Assembly (NCBI GenBank): GCA_945901855.1
Contig: CAMDLT010000009.1
Coordinates: 39,257 to 103,256 of the forward strand
DNA from: Asaia bogorensis
GTDB taxonomy: Bacteria; Pseudomonadota; Alphaproteobacteria; CACIAM-22H2
Length of the DNA: 64,000 nucleotides
Direction of reading: 5' to 3'
In this document: piece by piece, positions 35,965 through 45,340 of the stretch
Position numbering within the stretch: position 1 is the stretch's first letter
Layout: the number at the start of each line of letters is the position of its first letter
The notes under the pieces: generated by a model
What the model was told of the DNA's origin: nothing
Seen by the model: only the letters and a program-made list of their open reading frames with translations
Databases searched by the model: none
Made by a program: the position numbers and the translations under genes

Positions 35965-37389
35965 TCAGAACGGCAAGTCGAACAGGAAGCGCACGAGCTT
36001 TTTTGTGCGCGGCGAAAACAGGCGCGGCGCGAAATAGGCGCCAGCCGCGCGTTTGCCGGCTTCCGCCAATGTCGGATACGGCATGACGGTGCCGGCCATC
36101 GTTGCGACCTTCAACCGCTGGCCGACCGCAAGCGCCCAAGGCGCTATCAGATCGCCCGCGTGCGCGCCCACGATGGTTGCCCCGCGCACGCGCCCTTTTT
36201 CGACGACGAGTTTGACGAAACCTTGGGTCTGGCCGGTTGCGACCGCGCGGTCGTTTTCGTGGAACGGCCAGACGGCCGTTTCGAACGCGATCCCGGCGGC
36301 TTTGGCGGCCGCTTCGCTCAACCCGACCTGCGCCAGTTCCGGCGCCGTATAGGTCACCCACGGAATGGCGTCGGCATCCGCCTTGGCGGGCATGCGGAAA
36401 CACAGATTGCGGATGACGATGCCCGCATGCCAGCCCGCGACATGCGTGAATTGCAATCCGCCCGCCACGTCGCCGATCGCCATGATGTCGCGATTGCTGG
36501 TGCGCAGGCGTCTATCGACCGCGATCGCGCGCCCGTTGCTTTCGACGCCCGCTTGGTCGAGGCCAAGATTCTCGATGTTCGCGCGGCGCCCGGCGGCAAT
36601 CAAAAGATGCGAGCACGCCAGCCCCTCCTCGCTGCCTTTGCCGTCGTCGAGGACCACGACCGTGCCCACCGCATGGCGTTCGACACGCAAGATGCGCGTA
36701 TTTTCGCGCAGCGCCACGCCGTCGTCCGCAAGGCTCTGCCGCACGACCGCGACGGCCGCCGGATCGTCTTTGGGCAGCATGGTCGCGGCTTCGACCAGCG
36801 TTACCTTGGTGCCCAGCCGCGCATGCGCCTGCGCCAGTTCGCAGCCGATCGGCCCCGCCCCGATCACCACCAGATGCGTCGGCCGTTCGGCGAGGTCGAA
36901 AATCGTTTCGTTGGTGAGGTAGGGCACGCCGTCGAGCCCGGGAATTGGCGGCACGGCCGCGCGGCTGCCCGTCGCGATCACGAATTTGCGCGCCTCGATG
37001 CGCGTCGTCCCGGCCTCGACCGCGCGCCGAGCGACGAACTTGGCGCGCGCTTCGATCACCTTCACGCCCAAACCTTCGAAGCGTTCAACCGAATCCATCG
37101 GCGCGATCTTGGCGATCACGGCGCGCACACGGTCGCGCACGGCGGCGTAATCGACACGTCCGCTGCTTTGCAGCCCGAAACGTTCGGCTCCCGCCGCCGC
37201 CTTGACCGTCGCCGCCGCCGCGATCAAGGCCTTCGACGGCACGCAGCCGTAATTGAGGCAGTCCCCGCCCATCTTGTGCGCTTCGACCAGCACGGTTTTG
37301 AGACCCAGCTGCGCGGCGCCGGCGGCCACCGACAGACCGCCCGAACCCGCGCCGATGACGCAAATATCGGCTTTGATCGCCTCGCTCAT
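35965..37389 (-). CDS. Mercuric-reductase-like pyridine-nucleotide disulfide oxidoreductase
   Basis: This 474-residue FAD enzyme has the FAD motif ICVIGAGSGGLSVA, the redox-active disulfide GGDCLNYGCVPSK, the NAD(P)-site VVIGAGPIGCELAQ and the FAD-site IMAIGDVAGG. The C-terminal dimerisation domain lacks the paired Cys of true mercuric reductase, and no merT/merP genes are near, so detoxification of Hg is doubtful. The start overlaps the TVP38 protein stop by 4 bp. The pairing of a TVP38 protein with such a flavoprotein is common and suggests a joint membrane redox function. Confidence 0.88.
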   Translation of the reverse strand: MSEAIKADICVIGAGSGGLSVAAGAAQLGLKTVLVEAHKMGGDCLNYGCVPSKALIAAAATVKAAAGAERFGLQSSGRVDYAAVRDRVRAVIAKIAPMDSVERFEGLGVKVIEARAKFVARRAVEAGTTRIEARKFVIATGSRAAVPPIPGLDGVPYLTNETIFDLAERPTHLVVIGAGPIGCELAQAHARLGTKVTLVEAATMLPKDDPAAVAVVRQSLADDGVALRENTRILRVERHAVGTVVVLDDGKGSEEGLACSHLLIAAGRRANIENLGLDQAGVESNGRAIAVDRRLRTSNRDIMAIGDVAGGLQFTHVAGWHAGIVIRNLCFRMPAKADADAIPWVTYTAPELAQVGLSEAAAKAAGIAFETAVWPFHENDRAVATGQTQGFVKLVVEKGRVRGATIVGAHAGDLIAPWALAVGQRLKVATMAGTVMPYPTLAEAGKRAAGAYFAPRLFSPRTKKLVRFLFDLPF

Positions 37390-38078
37390 CGCCCGCTCCT
37401 TTTGCGCCATTGGCGCACGGCCACCGGAATCAAGGCAAGGGCTGCCAATCCCAGCATCGGCAGCATCACGGCAGGGCTGGCGACAAGCGCCAGATCCGGC
37501 TGCTCGCCGCGATCGAACACGGCCCCAAGCCCGGCCCCGATCGAGGCGAACACAAAAGTTGCGGGCAAAATGCCCAGCAACGTGCCCACGACATAGGTGC
37601 CAAGCGGCACGCCCAAAAACGCGGGCGCCAGATTGACCAGAAAAAACGGAAACGCCGGCACCAGCCGCAGCACCAGCAGATACGACAACGCGTTTTCGCG
37701 GAATCCGGCCTCGAACGCCGCCAATGAAGGGCCGACTTTGGCGCGCAGAAAGTCGCCAAGCGCCGTTCGCGCGGCCAAAAACAGCAGCGTCGCCCCGATC
37801 GTTGCGCCGATCACCGCCAAACTGCCGCCGAGCAGCGTGCCGAACAGGAATCCGCCAGTAAGTGTGGCCACCGCCCCGCCCGGCAGCGAACACGCCACCA
37901 CCACGATATAGACGCCGACATAGGCCAAAATCGCCGTCCCGCGATTGTCGGTTGCCCAATCGACAAGCTGCGTCCGGTGGGCGGCCAACGCGTCGAAGCT
38001 CAGATAGCGGTCGAGCCCCAGGAAAAAGGCGATTGCCAGGGCGACGGCGATCAGAATAAGGGGTGCAAAACGGGTCAT
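37386..38078 (-). CDS. TVP38/TMEM64 (VTT-domain) membrane protein
   Basis: The 230-residue protein has about six membrane segments and the VTT/SNARE-associated signatures LPGGAVATLTGGFLFG and RLVPAFPFFLVNLAPAFLGV. Relatives include DedA proteins and eukaryotic TMEM64; substrates are probably lipids or ions. The ATG at 38076-38078 begins MTRFAPLILIAVALAIAFF. It is cotranscribed with the flavoprotein (ATGA overlap). A second VTT-type protein lies at 42451. Confidence 0.88.
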   Translation of the reverse strand: MTRFAPLILIAVALAIAFFLGLDRYLSFDALAAHRTQLVDWATDNRGTAILAYVGVYIVVVACSLPGGAVATLTGGFLFGTLLGGSLAVIGATIGATLLFLAARTALGDFLRAKVGPSLAAFEAGFRENALSYLLVLRLVPAFPFFLVNLAPAFLGVPLGTYVVGTLLGILPATFVFASIGAGLGAVFDRGEQPDLALVASPAVMLPMLGLAALALIPVAVRQWRKRSGR

Positions 38079-38174
38079 CGGCTGCGTCCAATTCGGGCGA
38101 TCGGGCGGCAACGTTACAGGCTGCGCCCCCCGGCACGCAAACAATCGCCTGAAAAACAAGGTAAAATGCCTCGA

Positions 38175-38203
38175 TTGACGCAAGGCCGGAGGGTCTGTAT
38201 AAC
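38175..38203 (+). promoter_or_regulatory. Strong sigma-70 promoter of the rpmH operon
   Basis: TTGACG (38175-38180) and TATAAC (38198-38203) are separated by exactly 17 bp, an almost ideal housekeeping promoter about 40 bp before rpmH. Confidence 0.8.
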
Positions 38204-38244
38204 CCGCGCTCGTTTCGAGGATTTTGGCATTCGGAGAGACCGTC

Positions 38245-38379
38245 GTGAAGCGTACATATCAGCCCAGCAAGCTCATCCGCAAACGGCGGCACGGTTTCCG
38301 GGCGCGCATGGAAACGGTCGGCGGCCGCAAGGTTCTGCAACGCCGCCGCGCGAAGGGCCGCAAGCGCCTCTCGGCCTAG
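38245..38379 (+). CDS. rpmH: 50S ribosomal protein L34
   Basis: The 44-residue, very basic protein reads [20 protein letters not shown] and ends GRKRLSA, a textbook L34. It starts with GTG after GGAGAG. It is below the size of most automatic frame lists. It heads the conserved order rpmH-rnpA-yidD-yidC-engB. Confidence 0.97.
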   Translation: MKRTYQPSKLIRKRRHGFRARMETVGGRKVLQRRRAKGRKRLSA

Positions 38380-38385
38380 TTCGCG

Positions 38386-38413
38386 CCCCCCTATTCCGCG
38401 CCGGGGGTTTTTT
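38386..38413 (+). terminator. Stem-loop with T-run between rpmH and rnpA
   Basis: CCCCC (38386-38390) can pair with GGGGG (38403-38407), followed by six T residues (38408-38413). It would act as a partial terminator or processing site so that rpmH is made in excess over rnpA. Confidence 0.5.
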
Positions 38414-38432
38414 GGCGGCGAAAAGGGAAGCC

Positions 38433-38795
38433 ATGCCCCACGCTTTGCTCCGGCGTTTGGTCGCGCGCAGCCAGTTTCTGGCTGTTGCGGCCACGCGACG
38501 CAAATGCGCGCGTCTGGGCGTGGTCTTGCAAATCCGCGCGCGCAACGACGGCGACCCGGCGATCGGCATCGGTTTTACGGCGACAAAAAAGGTCGGCAAC
38601 GCGGTGGTGCGCAATCGCGCGCGACGGCGATTGCGCGAGGCCGCGCGCGCCGTGCTGCCGCGTTTGGGCGTTGCGGGCAGCGACTATGTCGCGATCGCGC
38701 GCGCCGAAACGGGCGCAACGCCGTTTTTGCAGCTGATCGCAGCCTTCGAAGACGCGGCCAGCCAGCTCTCGGTCGTCGCGGGGGCGTCGCGATGA
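38433..38795 (+). CDS. rnpA: Ribonuclease P protein component
   Basis: The 120-residue protein partners with the RNase P RNA to mature tRNA 5' ends. It has the family start LLRRLVARSQFLAVA, GIGFTATKKVGNAVVRNRARRRLREAARAV (the RNR motif) and the final DYVAIARAETGATPF. AAAAGGGAAG precedes the ATG. It overlaps yidD by 4 bp. Confidence 0.95.
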   Translation: MPHALLRRLVARSQFLAVAATRRKCARLGVVLQIRARNDGDPAIGIGFTATKKVGNAVVRNRARRRLREAARAVLPRLGVAGSDYVAIARAETGATPFLQLIAAFEDAASQLSVVAGASR

Positions 38796-39031
38796 TCGCG
38801 CGCCTGATCGACATGCTGGTCGTTGTGTACCAATGGACTTTGCGTCCGCTGCTGGGCGCCAATTGCCGGTATCTGCCAAGCTGCTCCGACTATGCGCGCG
38901 AGGCTTTGCGCACGCACGGCGCGTTCGCAGGATCGGCCTTGGCGGCCAAGCGTATCTGCCGGTGCCACCCGTGGGGCGGCTTCGGTTTCGACCCCGTCCC
39001 GCCGCGTTCCGGCGATCTGCCGCGTTTTTAA
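38792..39031 (+). CDS. yidD: YidD, membrane protein insertion efficiency factor
   Basis: The 79-residue protein has VVYQWTLRPLLGANCRYLPSCSDYAREAL and KRICRCHPWGGFGFDPVP, the full YidD signature with its conserved Cys. It acts at the inner membrane to help YidC. It overlaps rnpA (ATGA) and is 20 bp before yidC. Confidence 0.96.
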   Translation: MIARLIDMLVVVYQWTLRPLLGANCRYLPSCSDYAREALRTHGAFAGSALAAKRICRCHPWGGFGFDPVPPRSGDLPRF

Positions 39032-39051
39032 GAAGAAGTAGTCCCGTCGCC

Positions 39052-40869
39052 ATGCAGCAATTCGATCAAAAAAATCTTATCATCGCGATCGTCATCTCGA
39101 TCGTGATCGTGCTCGGCTTCGAGTTCTTGTGGAACCAGCCGCGCGCCCAGCGCGAGCGCGCAGCCGAAGCCGAACGACGCGCCTCGGCCGAACAGGCCAT
39201 GCCGCCGGCCGCACCCGGCATTCCCGGCGCGGCAATTTTAACGCCGGGCCTAACGCCGGGCGCGCCGCCTGCTCCGGGCAATCTTGCCGCCACTCTGGGC
39301 GCCCAAGCCAATCCCGACCGCACGACGATCCTGGCACGCGATGCGCGCGTAACGATCGAAACCCCGGTCGTCTCGGGCTCGATCGCCTTGCGCGGCGGGC
39401 GCATCGACGATCTGAAGCTGACAAAATATCGCCAGAGCGTCGAAAAGGATTCGCCGCCCGTCGTGCTCTTGTCGCCGTTGGGGGCAAGCAATCCCTATTT
39501 TGCCGAGTTCGGCTGGGTTTCGGCGGCAGGCGCTTTGGCGCTGCCCGACGCCGATACCGTGTGGACCGCCGACCGCACCACGCTTGCGCCCGGCAACCCG
39601 GTCACGCTCGCCTGGGACAACGGCCAGGGCCTGCGTTTCGAACGCAAGATCTCGCTCGACGAAGACTATTTCTTCCGCATCGAACAGCGCGCGACCAATA
39701 CGGGCAACGCGCCCGTGGCGCTGCACGGCTATTCGCTGGCAAGCCGCGTGGGCACGCCGACGCTCGGCGGCTACTACATTCTGCACGAAGGTCCGATCGG
39801 CGTTTTCAACGACACCTTGAAAGAGCCGAGCTACCAGGATCTGCGCGAGAAGAAGCAGATGCCGTTCGCCACGCGCGGCGGCTGGATCGGCGTAGTCGAC
39901 AAATACTGGCTCGTGGCTTTGGTGCCCGAACAGAACGCGGAAGTCGGCGCACGTTTCGCCCATGCGCTGGTGGGCGGCGTCGACCGCTACCAAATCGACT
40001 ACCTGACGCCGCCGCAAACGCTGGCGCCCGGCCAGAGCATCACCCACGCCACGCGCCTGTTTGCGGGCGCCAAAGAAGTGCGCTTGCTCGACCAGTACAG
40101 CGGCAAATACGCGATTCCCCTGTTCGACCGCGCGATCGATTTCGGCTGGTTCTATTGGCTGACCAAGCCGATGTTCATCGCGCTCGAATGGATCTACGCG
40201 GCCGTCGGCAATTTCGGCGTCGCAATCATTCTGTTCACGATCTTCGTCAAGGCGCTGTTCTTCCCGCTCGCCAACAAATCGTACCGCGCGATGGCGAAGA
40301 TGAAGCTGCTCCAGCCCGAGATGGAGAAGCTCAAGGAAAAATACGGCGAAGACCGCCAGCGCATGAGCCAGGAGATGATGCAGCTCTACAAGCGCTCGGG
40401 CGCCAATCCGCTCGCGGGCTGCTTGCCGATCCTGATCCAGATCCCGGTCTTCTTTGCGCTCTACAAGGTGCTGTTCGTCACCATCGAAATGCGCCACGCG
40501 CCCTTCTTCGGCTGGATACAGGATCTGTCGGCGCACGATCCGACGTCCTTGTTCAACCTGTTCGGGCTGATCCCGTGGGACGTGCCGCAGATCCTGGAAA
40601 TCGGCGTGTGGCCGCTGATCATGGGCGCCACCATGTTCATCCAGCAGAAGCTCAACCCGCAGCCCGTCGATCCGATCCAAGCCAAGATGTTTTTGGCGCT
40701 GCCGTTCGTGTTCACGGTCATGCTGGCGTCGTTCCCGGCCGGGCTCGTGATCTATTGGGCGGTCAACAACACGCTGTCGATCGCCCAGCAATGGGTGATC
40801 ATGCGCGGCATCGAAAAGGCCGCGCCCGGCCCCAAGGAACCGTCCAAGAAGGAACGGGCGAAGGCGTGA
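39052..40869 (+). CDS. yidC: Membrane protein insertase YidC
   Basis: The 605-residue insertase places proteins into the inner membrane with or without Sec. It has the N-terminal anchor KNLIIAIVISIVIVLGFEFLW, a Pro/Ala-rich linker, the periplasmic beta-sandwich (about 90-380) and the conserved C-terminal five-segment core with VAIILFTIFVKALFFPLANKS, NPLAGCLPILIQIPVFFALY and VIYWAVNNTLSIAQQ. The length is usual for Gram-negative bacteria. It overlaps engB by 4 bp (GTGA). Confidence 0.97.
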   Translation: MQQFDQKNLIIAIVISIVIVLGFEFLWNQPRAQRERAAEAERRASAEQAMPPAAPGIPGAAILTPGLTPGAPPAPGNLAATLGAQANPDRTTILARDARVTIETPVVSGSIALRGGRIDDLKLTKYRQSVEKDSPPVVLLSPLGASNPYFAEFGWVSAAGALALPDADTVWTADRTTLAPGNPVTLAWDNGQGLRFERKISLDEDYFFRIEQRATNTGNAPVALHGYSLASRVGTPTLGGYYILHEGPIGVFNDTLKEPSYQDLREKKQMPFATRGGWIGVVDKYWLVALVPEQNAEVGARFAHALVGGVDRYQIDYLTPPQTLAPGQSITHATRLFAGAKEVRLLDQYSGKYAIPLFDRAIDFGWFYWLTKPMFIALEWIYAAVGNFGVAIILFTIFVKALFFPLANKSYRAMAKMKLLQPEMEKLKEKYGEDRQRMSQEMMQLYKRSGANPLAGCLPILIQIPVFFALYKVLFVTIEMRHAPFFGWIQDLSAHDPTSLFNLFGLIPWDVPQILEIGVWPLIMGATMFIQQKLNPQPVDPIQAKMFLALPFVFTVMLASFPAGLVIYWAVNNTLSIAQQWVIMRGIEKAAPGPKEPSKKERAKA

Positions 40870-41510
40870 ACGCGCCCGCCTACTCGCCCGACGAGATCGA
40901 AGCGGCGCGCAAGCTGTTTGTGGGCCCGTGCGAATTCACCGCCGGAGCCGCCACGCTGGAAGCGGTGCCCGATCCGCTGCTGCCCGAGATCGCCTTGGCC
41001 GGGCGCTCGAATGTCGGCAAATCGAGCCTGCTCAACGCGCTGGTCGGGCACGGGCGCATGGCCCGCGTGTCGCGCCATCCCGGCCGCACGCAGCAGCTCA
41101 ATTTTTTCGCGCTCGGCAAACGCCTGTCGCTGGTCGACATGCCGGGCTACGGCTACGCCGCCGTCTCCAAGGCCACCAAGGCCGTGTGGAGCGATCTGAT
41201 GCTGCGCTACCTCAAAGGCCGTCCGACGTTGCGCCGCGCGCTCGTGCTCGTCGATTCGCGCCACGGCCTCAAGGATCTCGACCGCGCCTTGTTCGACATT
41301 CTCGACCGTTCGGCCGTGGTCTACCAAGTGGTGCTGACCAAGTGCGACGCGCTGGGTGCTGCGGGTTTGGCGCAGCGCATTGCTGCAACCGGCAGCGAAC
41401 TTGAAGGACGCTTGGGCGCGCACCCCGTCATCCTGCCGACCTCGTCGGAAAAGACCACGGGCATCGAAATTCTGCGGGCCGAGCTAGCCGCCCTCGCCGT
41501 GCCCTGCTAA
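40866..41510 (+). CDS. engB: Ribosome-biogenesis GTPase EngB/YihA
   Basis: The 214-residue GTPase helps 50S assembly and division. Motifs: G1 AGRSNVGKSSLLNAL, G2 RTQQLNFF, G3 DMPGYGYA, G4 TKCD and G5 TSSEK. It starts with GTG that overlaps the yidC stop. The order is the common alphaproteobacterial one with argB next. Confidence 0.96.
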   Translation: MNAPAYSPDEIEAARKLFVGPCEFTAGAATLEAVPDPLLPEIALAGRSNVGKSSLLNALVGHGRMARVSRHPGRTQQLNFFALGKRLSLVDMPGYGYAAVSKATKAVWSDLMLRYLKGRPTLRRALVLVDSRHGLKDLDRALFDILDRSAVVYQVVLTKCDALGAAGLAQRIAATGSELEGRLGAHPVILPTSSEKTTGIEILRAELAALAVPC

Positions 41511-41546
41511 GAAGCGAACCGTTCCCCGCAACGACGGAATCAGCCC

Positions 41547-42446
41547 ATGGACAATCCCGCCTCCGACGACGATCCGCAGACCATCGCCCGCATCCTGTCG
41601 CAGGCGCTGCCCTACATGCGCGAATACAACGCGCGGAACATCGTCGTGAAATACGGCGGCCACGCGATGGGCGACGAGAAGATTGCGGGCGATTTTGCGC
41701 GCGACATCGTGCTGATGAAGCAGGTCGGCATGAACCCGATCGTGGTGCATGGCGGCGGTCCGCAGATCGGCGCGATGCTCGAACGCCTCAAGGTCAAAAG
41801 CGAATTCGTCGACGGTTTGCGCGTGACCGATGCGGCGACGGTCGAGATCGTCGAGATGGTGCTGTCGGGCACGATCAACAAACAGATCGTCGCCGCGATC
41901 AACAAAGCGGGCGGGCGCGCCGTCGGCCTTTCGGGCAAGGACGCCAATTTCCTGATCGCGCGCAAAGTGACGCGCACCAAGAAGGACCCGGACTCGCATA
42001 TCGAGCGCGTGCTCGATCTGGGGTTCGTGGGCGAGCCCGAGGAGATCGACCCGTCGTTCCTCGAGAGCTTCGAGCAATCCGACATCATCCCGGTCGTGGC
42101 CCCCATCGGCATCGGACGCGACGGGGCGACCTACAATATCAATGCCGACACAGTCGCAGGCGCGATCGCGGCCGCCATGAAGGCCGAGCGCCTGCTGCTG
42201 CTGACCGACGTCAAAGGCGTGCTCGACAAGGACAAGCGGCTGATCCAGGAACTGACCGCCGCCCAAGTGCGCGCCCTCATCGCCGACGGCACGATTTCGG
42301 GCGGCATGATCCCGAAGGTCGAGACCTGCTTGCTGGCGGTCGACGGCGGCGTAGCGGGAGCGATCATTCTGGATGGGCGCGTGCGCCACGCAACGCTGCT
42401 CGAGATTTTCACCGACAAGGGCGTCGGCACCCTCATCAAGGGATAG
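41547..42446 (+). CDS. argB: Acetylglutamate kinase
   Basis: The 299-residue enzyme phosphorylates N-acetylglutamate in arginine synthesis. Motifs include [13 protein letters not shown], the NAG-binding [27 protein letters not shown], and the ATP-site [27 protein letters not shown]. The N-terminal extension (EYNARNIV region preceded by about 25 residues) is the kind found in arginine-inhibited hexameric enzymes. The gene follows engB by 36 bp. Confidence 0.96.
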   Translation: MDNPASDDDPQTIARILSQALPYMREYNARNIVVKYGGHAMGDEKIAGDFARDIVLMKQVGMNPIVVHGGGPQIGAMLERLKVKSEFVDGLRVTDAATVEIVEMVLSGTINKQIVAAINKAGGRAVGLSGKDANFLIARKVTRTKKDPDSHIERVLDLGFVGEPEEIDPSFLESFEQSDIIPVVAPIGIGRDGATYNINADTVAGAIAAAMKAERLLLLTDVKGVLDKDKRLIQELTAAQVRALIADGTISGGMIPKVETCLLAVDGGVAGAIILDGRVRHATLLEIFTDKGVGTLIKG

Positions 42447-42450
42447 CGGC

Positions 42451-43029
42451 GTGCTCGCGGCGCTCTACGACCGCACCCTGGCGCTGTCGCGCGGCAGACA
42501 TGCGGCGGCCACGATGGCCGCAGTGTCGTTTGCGGACTCCTCGTTTTTTCCTGTCCCGCCGCATCCGCTGCTCGCCATGCTGGTGATGGCCGATCCCAAG
42601 CGCGCCTATTACTATGCGAGCTTGTGCACGGTCGCATCGGTCGCCGGCGGGCTTTTGGGCTACGCGATCGGCGATGTGCTGTTCGACACGCTGGGCCAAT
42701 GGCTGATCGTCAAGCTGCACTACGAAACGCAGATGGAGATGTTCCAAGCGGTGTTCGCCGAATGGGGCTTCTGGCTCATTGTCGCCAAGGGATTGACGCC
42801 CGTTCCGTTCAAGATCGTCACGATTGGGGCGGGCATCGCGCAATACGCGCTTCTGCCCTTCGTCGTGGCGAGCACGCTGGCGCGCGGCATCCAATTTTTC
42901 GCGATCGCGTGGCTATTGAAGAATCAGGGCAGCCGCATCGACGGTCTGGTGCGCAGACACGGCACCGCGATGGGCTGGACGCTCGCGGCGCTCGTGCTGG
43001 CAGGCATCGCATGGCTGGTGCTGCGATAG
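42451..43029 (+). CDS. YqaA/DedA-type VTT-domain membrane protein
   Basis: The 192-residue protein starts with GTG (MLAALYDRTLALSRGRHAAA) after an AAGGGATAG ribosome site. It has FADSSFFPVPPHPLLAMLVM, a YqaA hallmark, and FWLIVAKGLTPVPFKIVTIGAG, with about four membrane segments. It is 4 bp after argB. The family is linked to membrane stability; the substrate is unknown. Confidence 0.88.
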   Translation: MLAALYDRTLALSRGRHAAATMAAVSFADSSFFPVPPHPLLAMLVMADPKRAYYYASLCTVASVAGGLLGYAIGDVLFDTLGQWLIVKLHYETQMEMFQAVFAEWGFWLIVAKGLTPVPFKIVTIGAGIAQYALLPFVVASTLARGIQFFAIAWLLKNQGSRIDGLVRRHGTAMGWTLAALVLAGIAWLVLR

Positions 43030-43047
43030 CGGACTTGGCAGGCCCGT

Positions 43048-44106
43048 TCAGATCGCTTCCAGATCGTTCCACGCCTGGTCGGCGAGCGCTTTGAGGCGTT
43101 CGGCGGGTATGCGGCCCGCAAATGCGTAGCCATAGCCGCCGCGATGCCAATGCACGAGGTTGACGCCCTGGCGCGCCTCGCTGCGCGCGCCGCGTTCGTT
43201 GAACTGCGAAAAGGCGATCACCAGTCCGACCATCTCGTTCGCGTCGTTGGTGTAGATCAGCTGCGCTGCAGGCTTGCCGCCGACGATCACCATGCGACCG
43301 CCCTGCAGCGCAAAGCCGTGCGGCGCCAAATCGGGAATCGCAAGGTTGCGATTGAGTTTGGCGCCGAACCATTTGCCAAGCTCGGGCAGGTCGGCCGCCG
43401 TGAAATCGACGAGCAAGCGGCCTTCGCTGGCTTGCGTCGCTTCGGCAACCGCATAGAAGCCCGCGACATTTTCAAGCCAGCGGTCGCTCGAGGCGAGCTG
43501 CAATCCGCCGATGACGGGATCGAGCCTGCCCGTAAACACACCGCCCGCACCAAGGCCGATGGCCAGCAGCAACGACGCGGCGATAGCGCCGCCGACCCAT
43601 TTGCGCGCGACGGCTTTTGTGCGGAACGCGACGACGGAGCCCGCAGGCCGCGTGTTCGCGACCGTATCCAGCAGACGCTGGGGCACGGACTCGTCGAGGA
43701 CCGACACGTAAGCCGCTTTGGCAAGCGCGCCGGTCTGGCGGAAGGCGGCGATACGCATGCGCGTGTCGGCATCGCGCATGGCGTGCTCGGCGACGCCAGC
43801 GGCGCGCGCGGCATCCAGCGCGCCGTCGGCATATGCCATCAACGTTTCGTCGTCGAACAAATGCGTGCGCGTGGCGGGCGCTTTGGCGATCGCATCGAGC
43901 AAACGCTGGGGCACGGGCTCCAGCAGGATCTCGTTCATCGCGGCGTGCGCGAGCGCTGCCATGTCGCGGAACATCGCCACGCGTTTGGCCAAGGCTGGAT
44001 CGCCCCGCAGCGCCGCTTCGATCGCCGACGCTTCGTCTGCGGCGGCCATGCCATCGGCATAGCGCATCAGACTTTCGTCGTCGAATTTGCAGGCGGTCGG
44101 GTCCAT
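43048..44106 (-). CDS. Anti-sigma factor with a duplicated N-terminal domain
   Basis: The 352-residue membrane protein is the likely partner of the ECF sigma factor 24 bp upstream. Residues 8-74 (FDDESLMRYADGM to PVPQRLLDAIA) and 84-150 (FDDETLMAYADGA to SVPQRLLDTVA) are clear copies of one another. A single membrane helix follows (about 171-192, GGAIAASLLLAIGLGAGGVF), and then a periplasmic domain with HWHRGGYGYAFAG. There is no His-Cys zinc motif, so it is not a ChrR/ZAS-type protein. The doubled sigma-binding part is unusual. Confidence 0.82.
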   Translation of the reverse strand: MDPTACKFDDESLMRYADGMAAADEASAIEAALRGDPALAKRVAMFRDMAALAHAAMNEILLEPVPQRLLDAIAKAPATRTHLFDDETLMAYADGALDAARAAGVAEHAMRDADTRMRIAAFRQTGALAKAAYVSVLDESVPQRLLDTVANTRPAGSVVAFRTKAVARKWVGGAIAASLLLAIGLGAGGVFTGRLDPVIGGLQLASSDRWLENVAGFYAVAEATQASEGRLLVDFTAADLPELGKWFGAKLNRNLAIPDLAPHGFALQGGRMVIVGGKPAAQLIYTNDANEMVGLVIAFSQFNERGARSEARQGVNLVHWHRGGYGYAFAGRIPAERLKALADQAWNDLEAI

Positions 44107-44130
44107 TGCGTTGTCCAGTTCCTGTCTTTT

Positions 44131-44667
44131 CTATTCGGCGGGCGAAGCCAGCGCGTGGCCGCTTTCGCCGAGCATTTTCGAAAGCGCCGTGCGGGCGCGC
44201 GCGAGTCTGCTCATCACCGTGCCGATGGGAATTTCCAGAGCGGCGGCGGCTTCCTTGTAGCTTTGTCCTTCGACGCACACGATCGTCAGTACCACGCGTT
44301 GCTCCTCCGGCAGTTTGGCGATCGCGGCGCGCACCGCTTCGTAGGTCATGTGCGCCTCGAGCCCGCGCCCGCCGTCGAAGGCCAGTTCGTCCTCGACCAA
44401 GCTTGCGTCGATCCGGCCTTCGCCGGTGCGCACCTTGGCCGCCCGCCGGTCGTCCAGATAGATCGTCTGGACGATGCGGAACATCCAACTGTCGAGCCGC
44501 GTACCGGGCTGGTACTGGTCGATCCGGCGCAAGGCGCGTTCGCACGCGGCCTGCACCAAATCGTCGGCCTGGTCGGGTGCCCCCGCCAGACCGCGCGCAA
44601 AGCGCCGCAAGCGCGGCAGCAAGGCAACCATTTCGGCCCGCAATTGGGCGAGCGTTTCGTCGTTCAC
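44131..44667 (-). CDS. ECF-family RNA polymerase sigma factor
   Basis: The 178-residue protein has sigma region 2 (ALLPRLRRFARGLAGAPDQADDLVQAACERAL, then SWMFRIVQTIYLDDRR) and region 4 (LPEEQRVVLTIVCVEGQSYKEAAAAL, MSRLARARTAL). GTG 44667 is preferred because GAGGAG lies 7 bases upstream; another GTG at 44691 has none. It pairs with the membrane anti-sigma factor downstream. The stress signal is unknown. I find no clear copy of its own promoter within the 150 bp upstream. Confidence 0.9.
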   Translation of the reverse strand: MNDETLAQLRAEMVALLPRLRRFARGLAGAPDQADDLVQAACERALRRIDQYQPGTRLDSWMFRIVQTIYLDDRRAAKVRTGEGRIDASLVEDELAFDGGRGLEAHMTYEAVRAAIAKLPEEQRVVLTIVCVEGQSYKEAAAALEIPIGTVMSRLARARTALSKMLGESGHALASPAE

Positions 44668-44815
44668 GAAACAGCTCCTCGACACCAGCACAACGCCTGT
44701 AGGTGGCGCTTATTCTTGTCTGTCACGATCGATCCTCGGAACTGTGGCGGCCGAGCAACAGTACGCGGGGGCGCCAAGTTTTCGAACTTAAGCCAAAAAA
44801 CCGCAGAAAGTCGAT

Positions 44816-45340
44816 CTATTCGCCCGTCGGTTGCTCGACGGCGGGCGGTGCTGCGGGGGCCCGGAAATTGTCGGGAATGTCGGGCGGTTGGTCGGGCTCG
44901 CTGTCGCCGCGCCAATAGACGATGCGCAAATGCGCGTCTTCCGGGCGCAGATAGATCTGCAAATCGTCCCAGCTTTCGTCGGCGCAACTGCCAGCGACCG
45001 GGCAGCGCCGCACCAGCGCTTCGATCAGCAAATGGCCCGCCCGATACCAGGCCAGATGCTTGAGATCGTCGGTGATGTCTTTCGCCTCGATCTTGCCGAT
45101 GCGCTCGATCAAAAACTCGACCGGTTGCGGGGCTTCGACGATCTTCGGAATTTCGACGAGCCCAAGGTCGGCGCAGGCTTGCGTGTCCTGGCTGGCGGCG
45201 CAAAAAAAGAACTGCGCGATGGTGCATGCGATCTCGCCCGGCGCGCAGATCGGGGCTTGCGCAGGGTTCACGCGCACGGGCGTTTGGGCGCCGACAGGAG
45301 CGGCAGCCAGCAACGCGCACAGCAGGAAAAACCGTTTCAT
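44816..45340 (-). CDS. Exported hypothetical protein with several Cys
   Basis: The 174-residue protein begins [19 protein letters not shown] (signal peptide). The mature part has paired cysteines ([39 protein letters not shown]), so disulfides are likely, and a proline-rich tail. Its ATG overlaps the HerA-like ATPase stop by 4 bp. I do not recognise a family. The 148 bp between it and the sigma gene hold no other gene. Confidence 0.65.
   Translation of the reverse strand: MKRFFLLCALLAAAPVGAQTPVRVNPAQAPICAPGEIACTIAQFFFCAASQDTQACADLGLVEIPKIVEAPQPVEFLIERIGKIEAKDITDDLKHLAWYRAGHLLIEALVRRCPVAGSCADESWDDLQIYLRPEDAHLRIVYWRGDSEPDQPPDIPDNFRAPAAPPAVEQPTGE

Noticed and set aside
35965..37389. Mercury resistance (mer) operon
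   Set aside because: The flavoprotein lacks the C-terminal Cys pair and there are no merT, merP or merR genes nearby.
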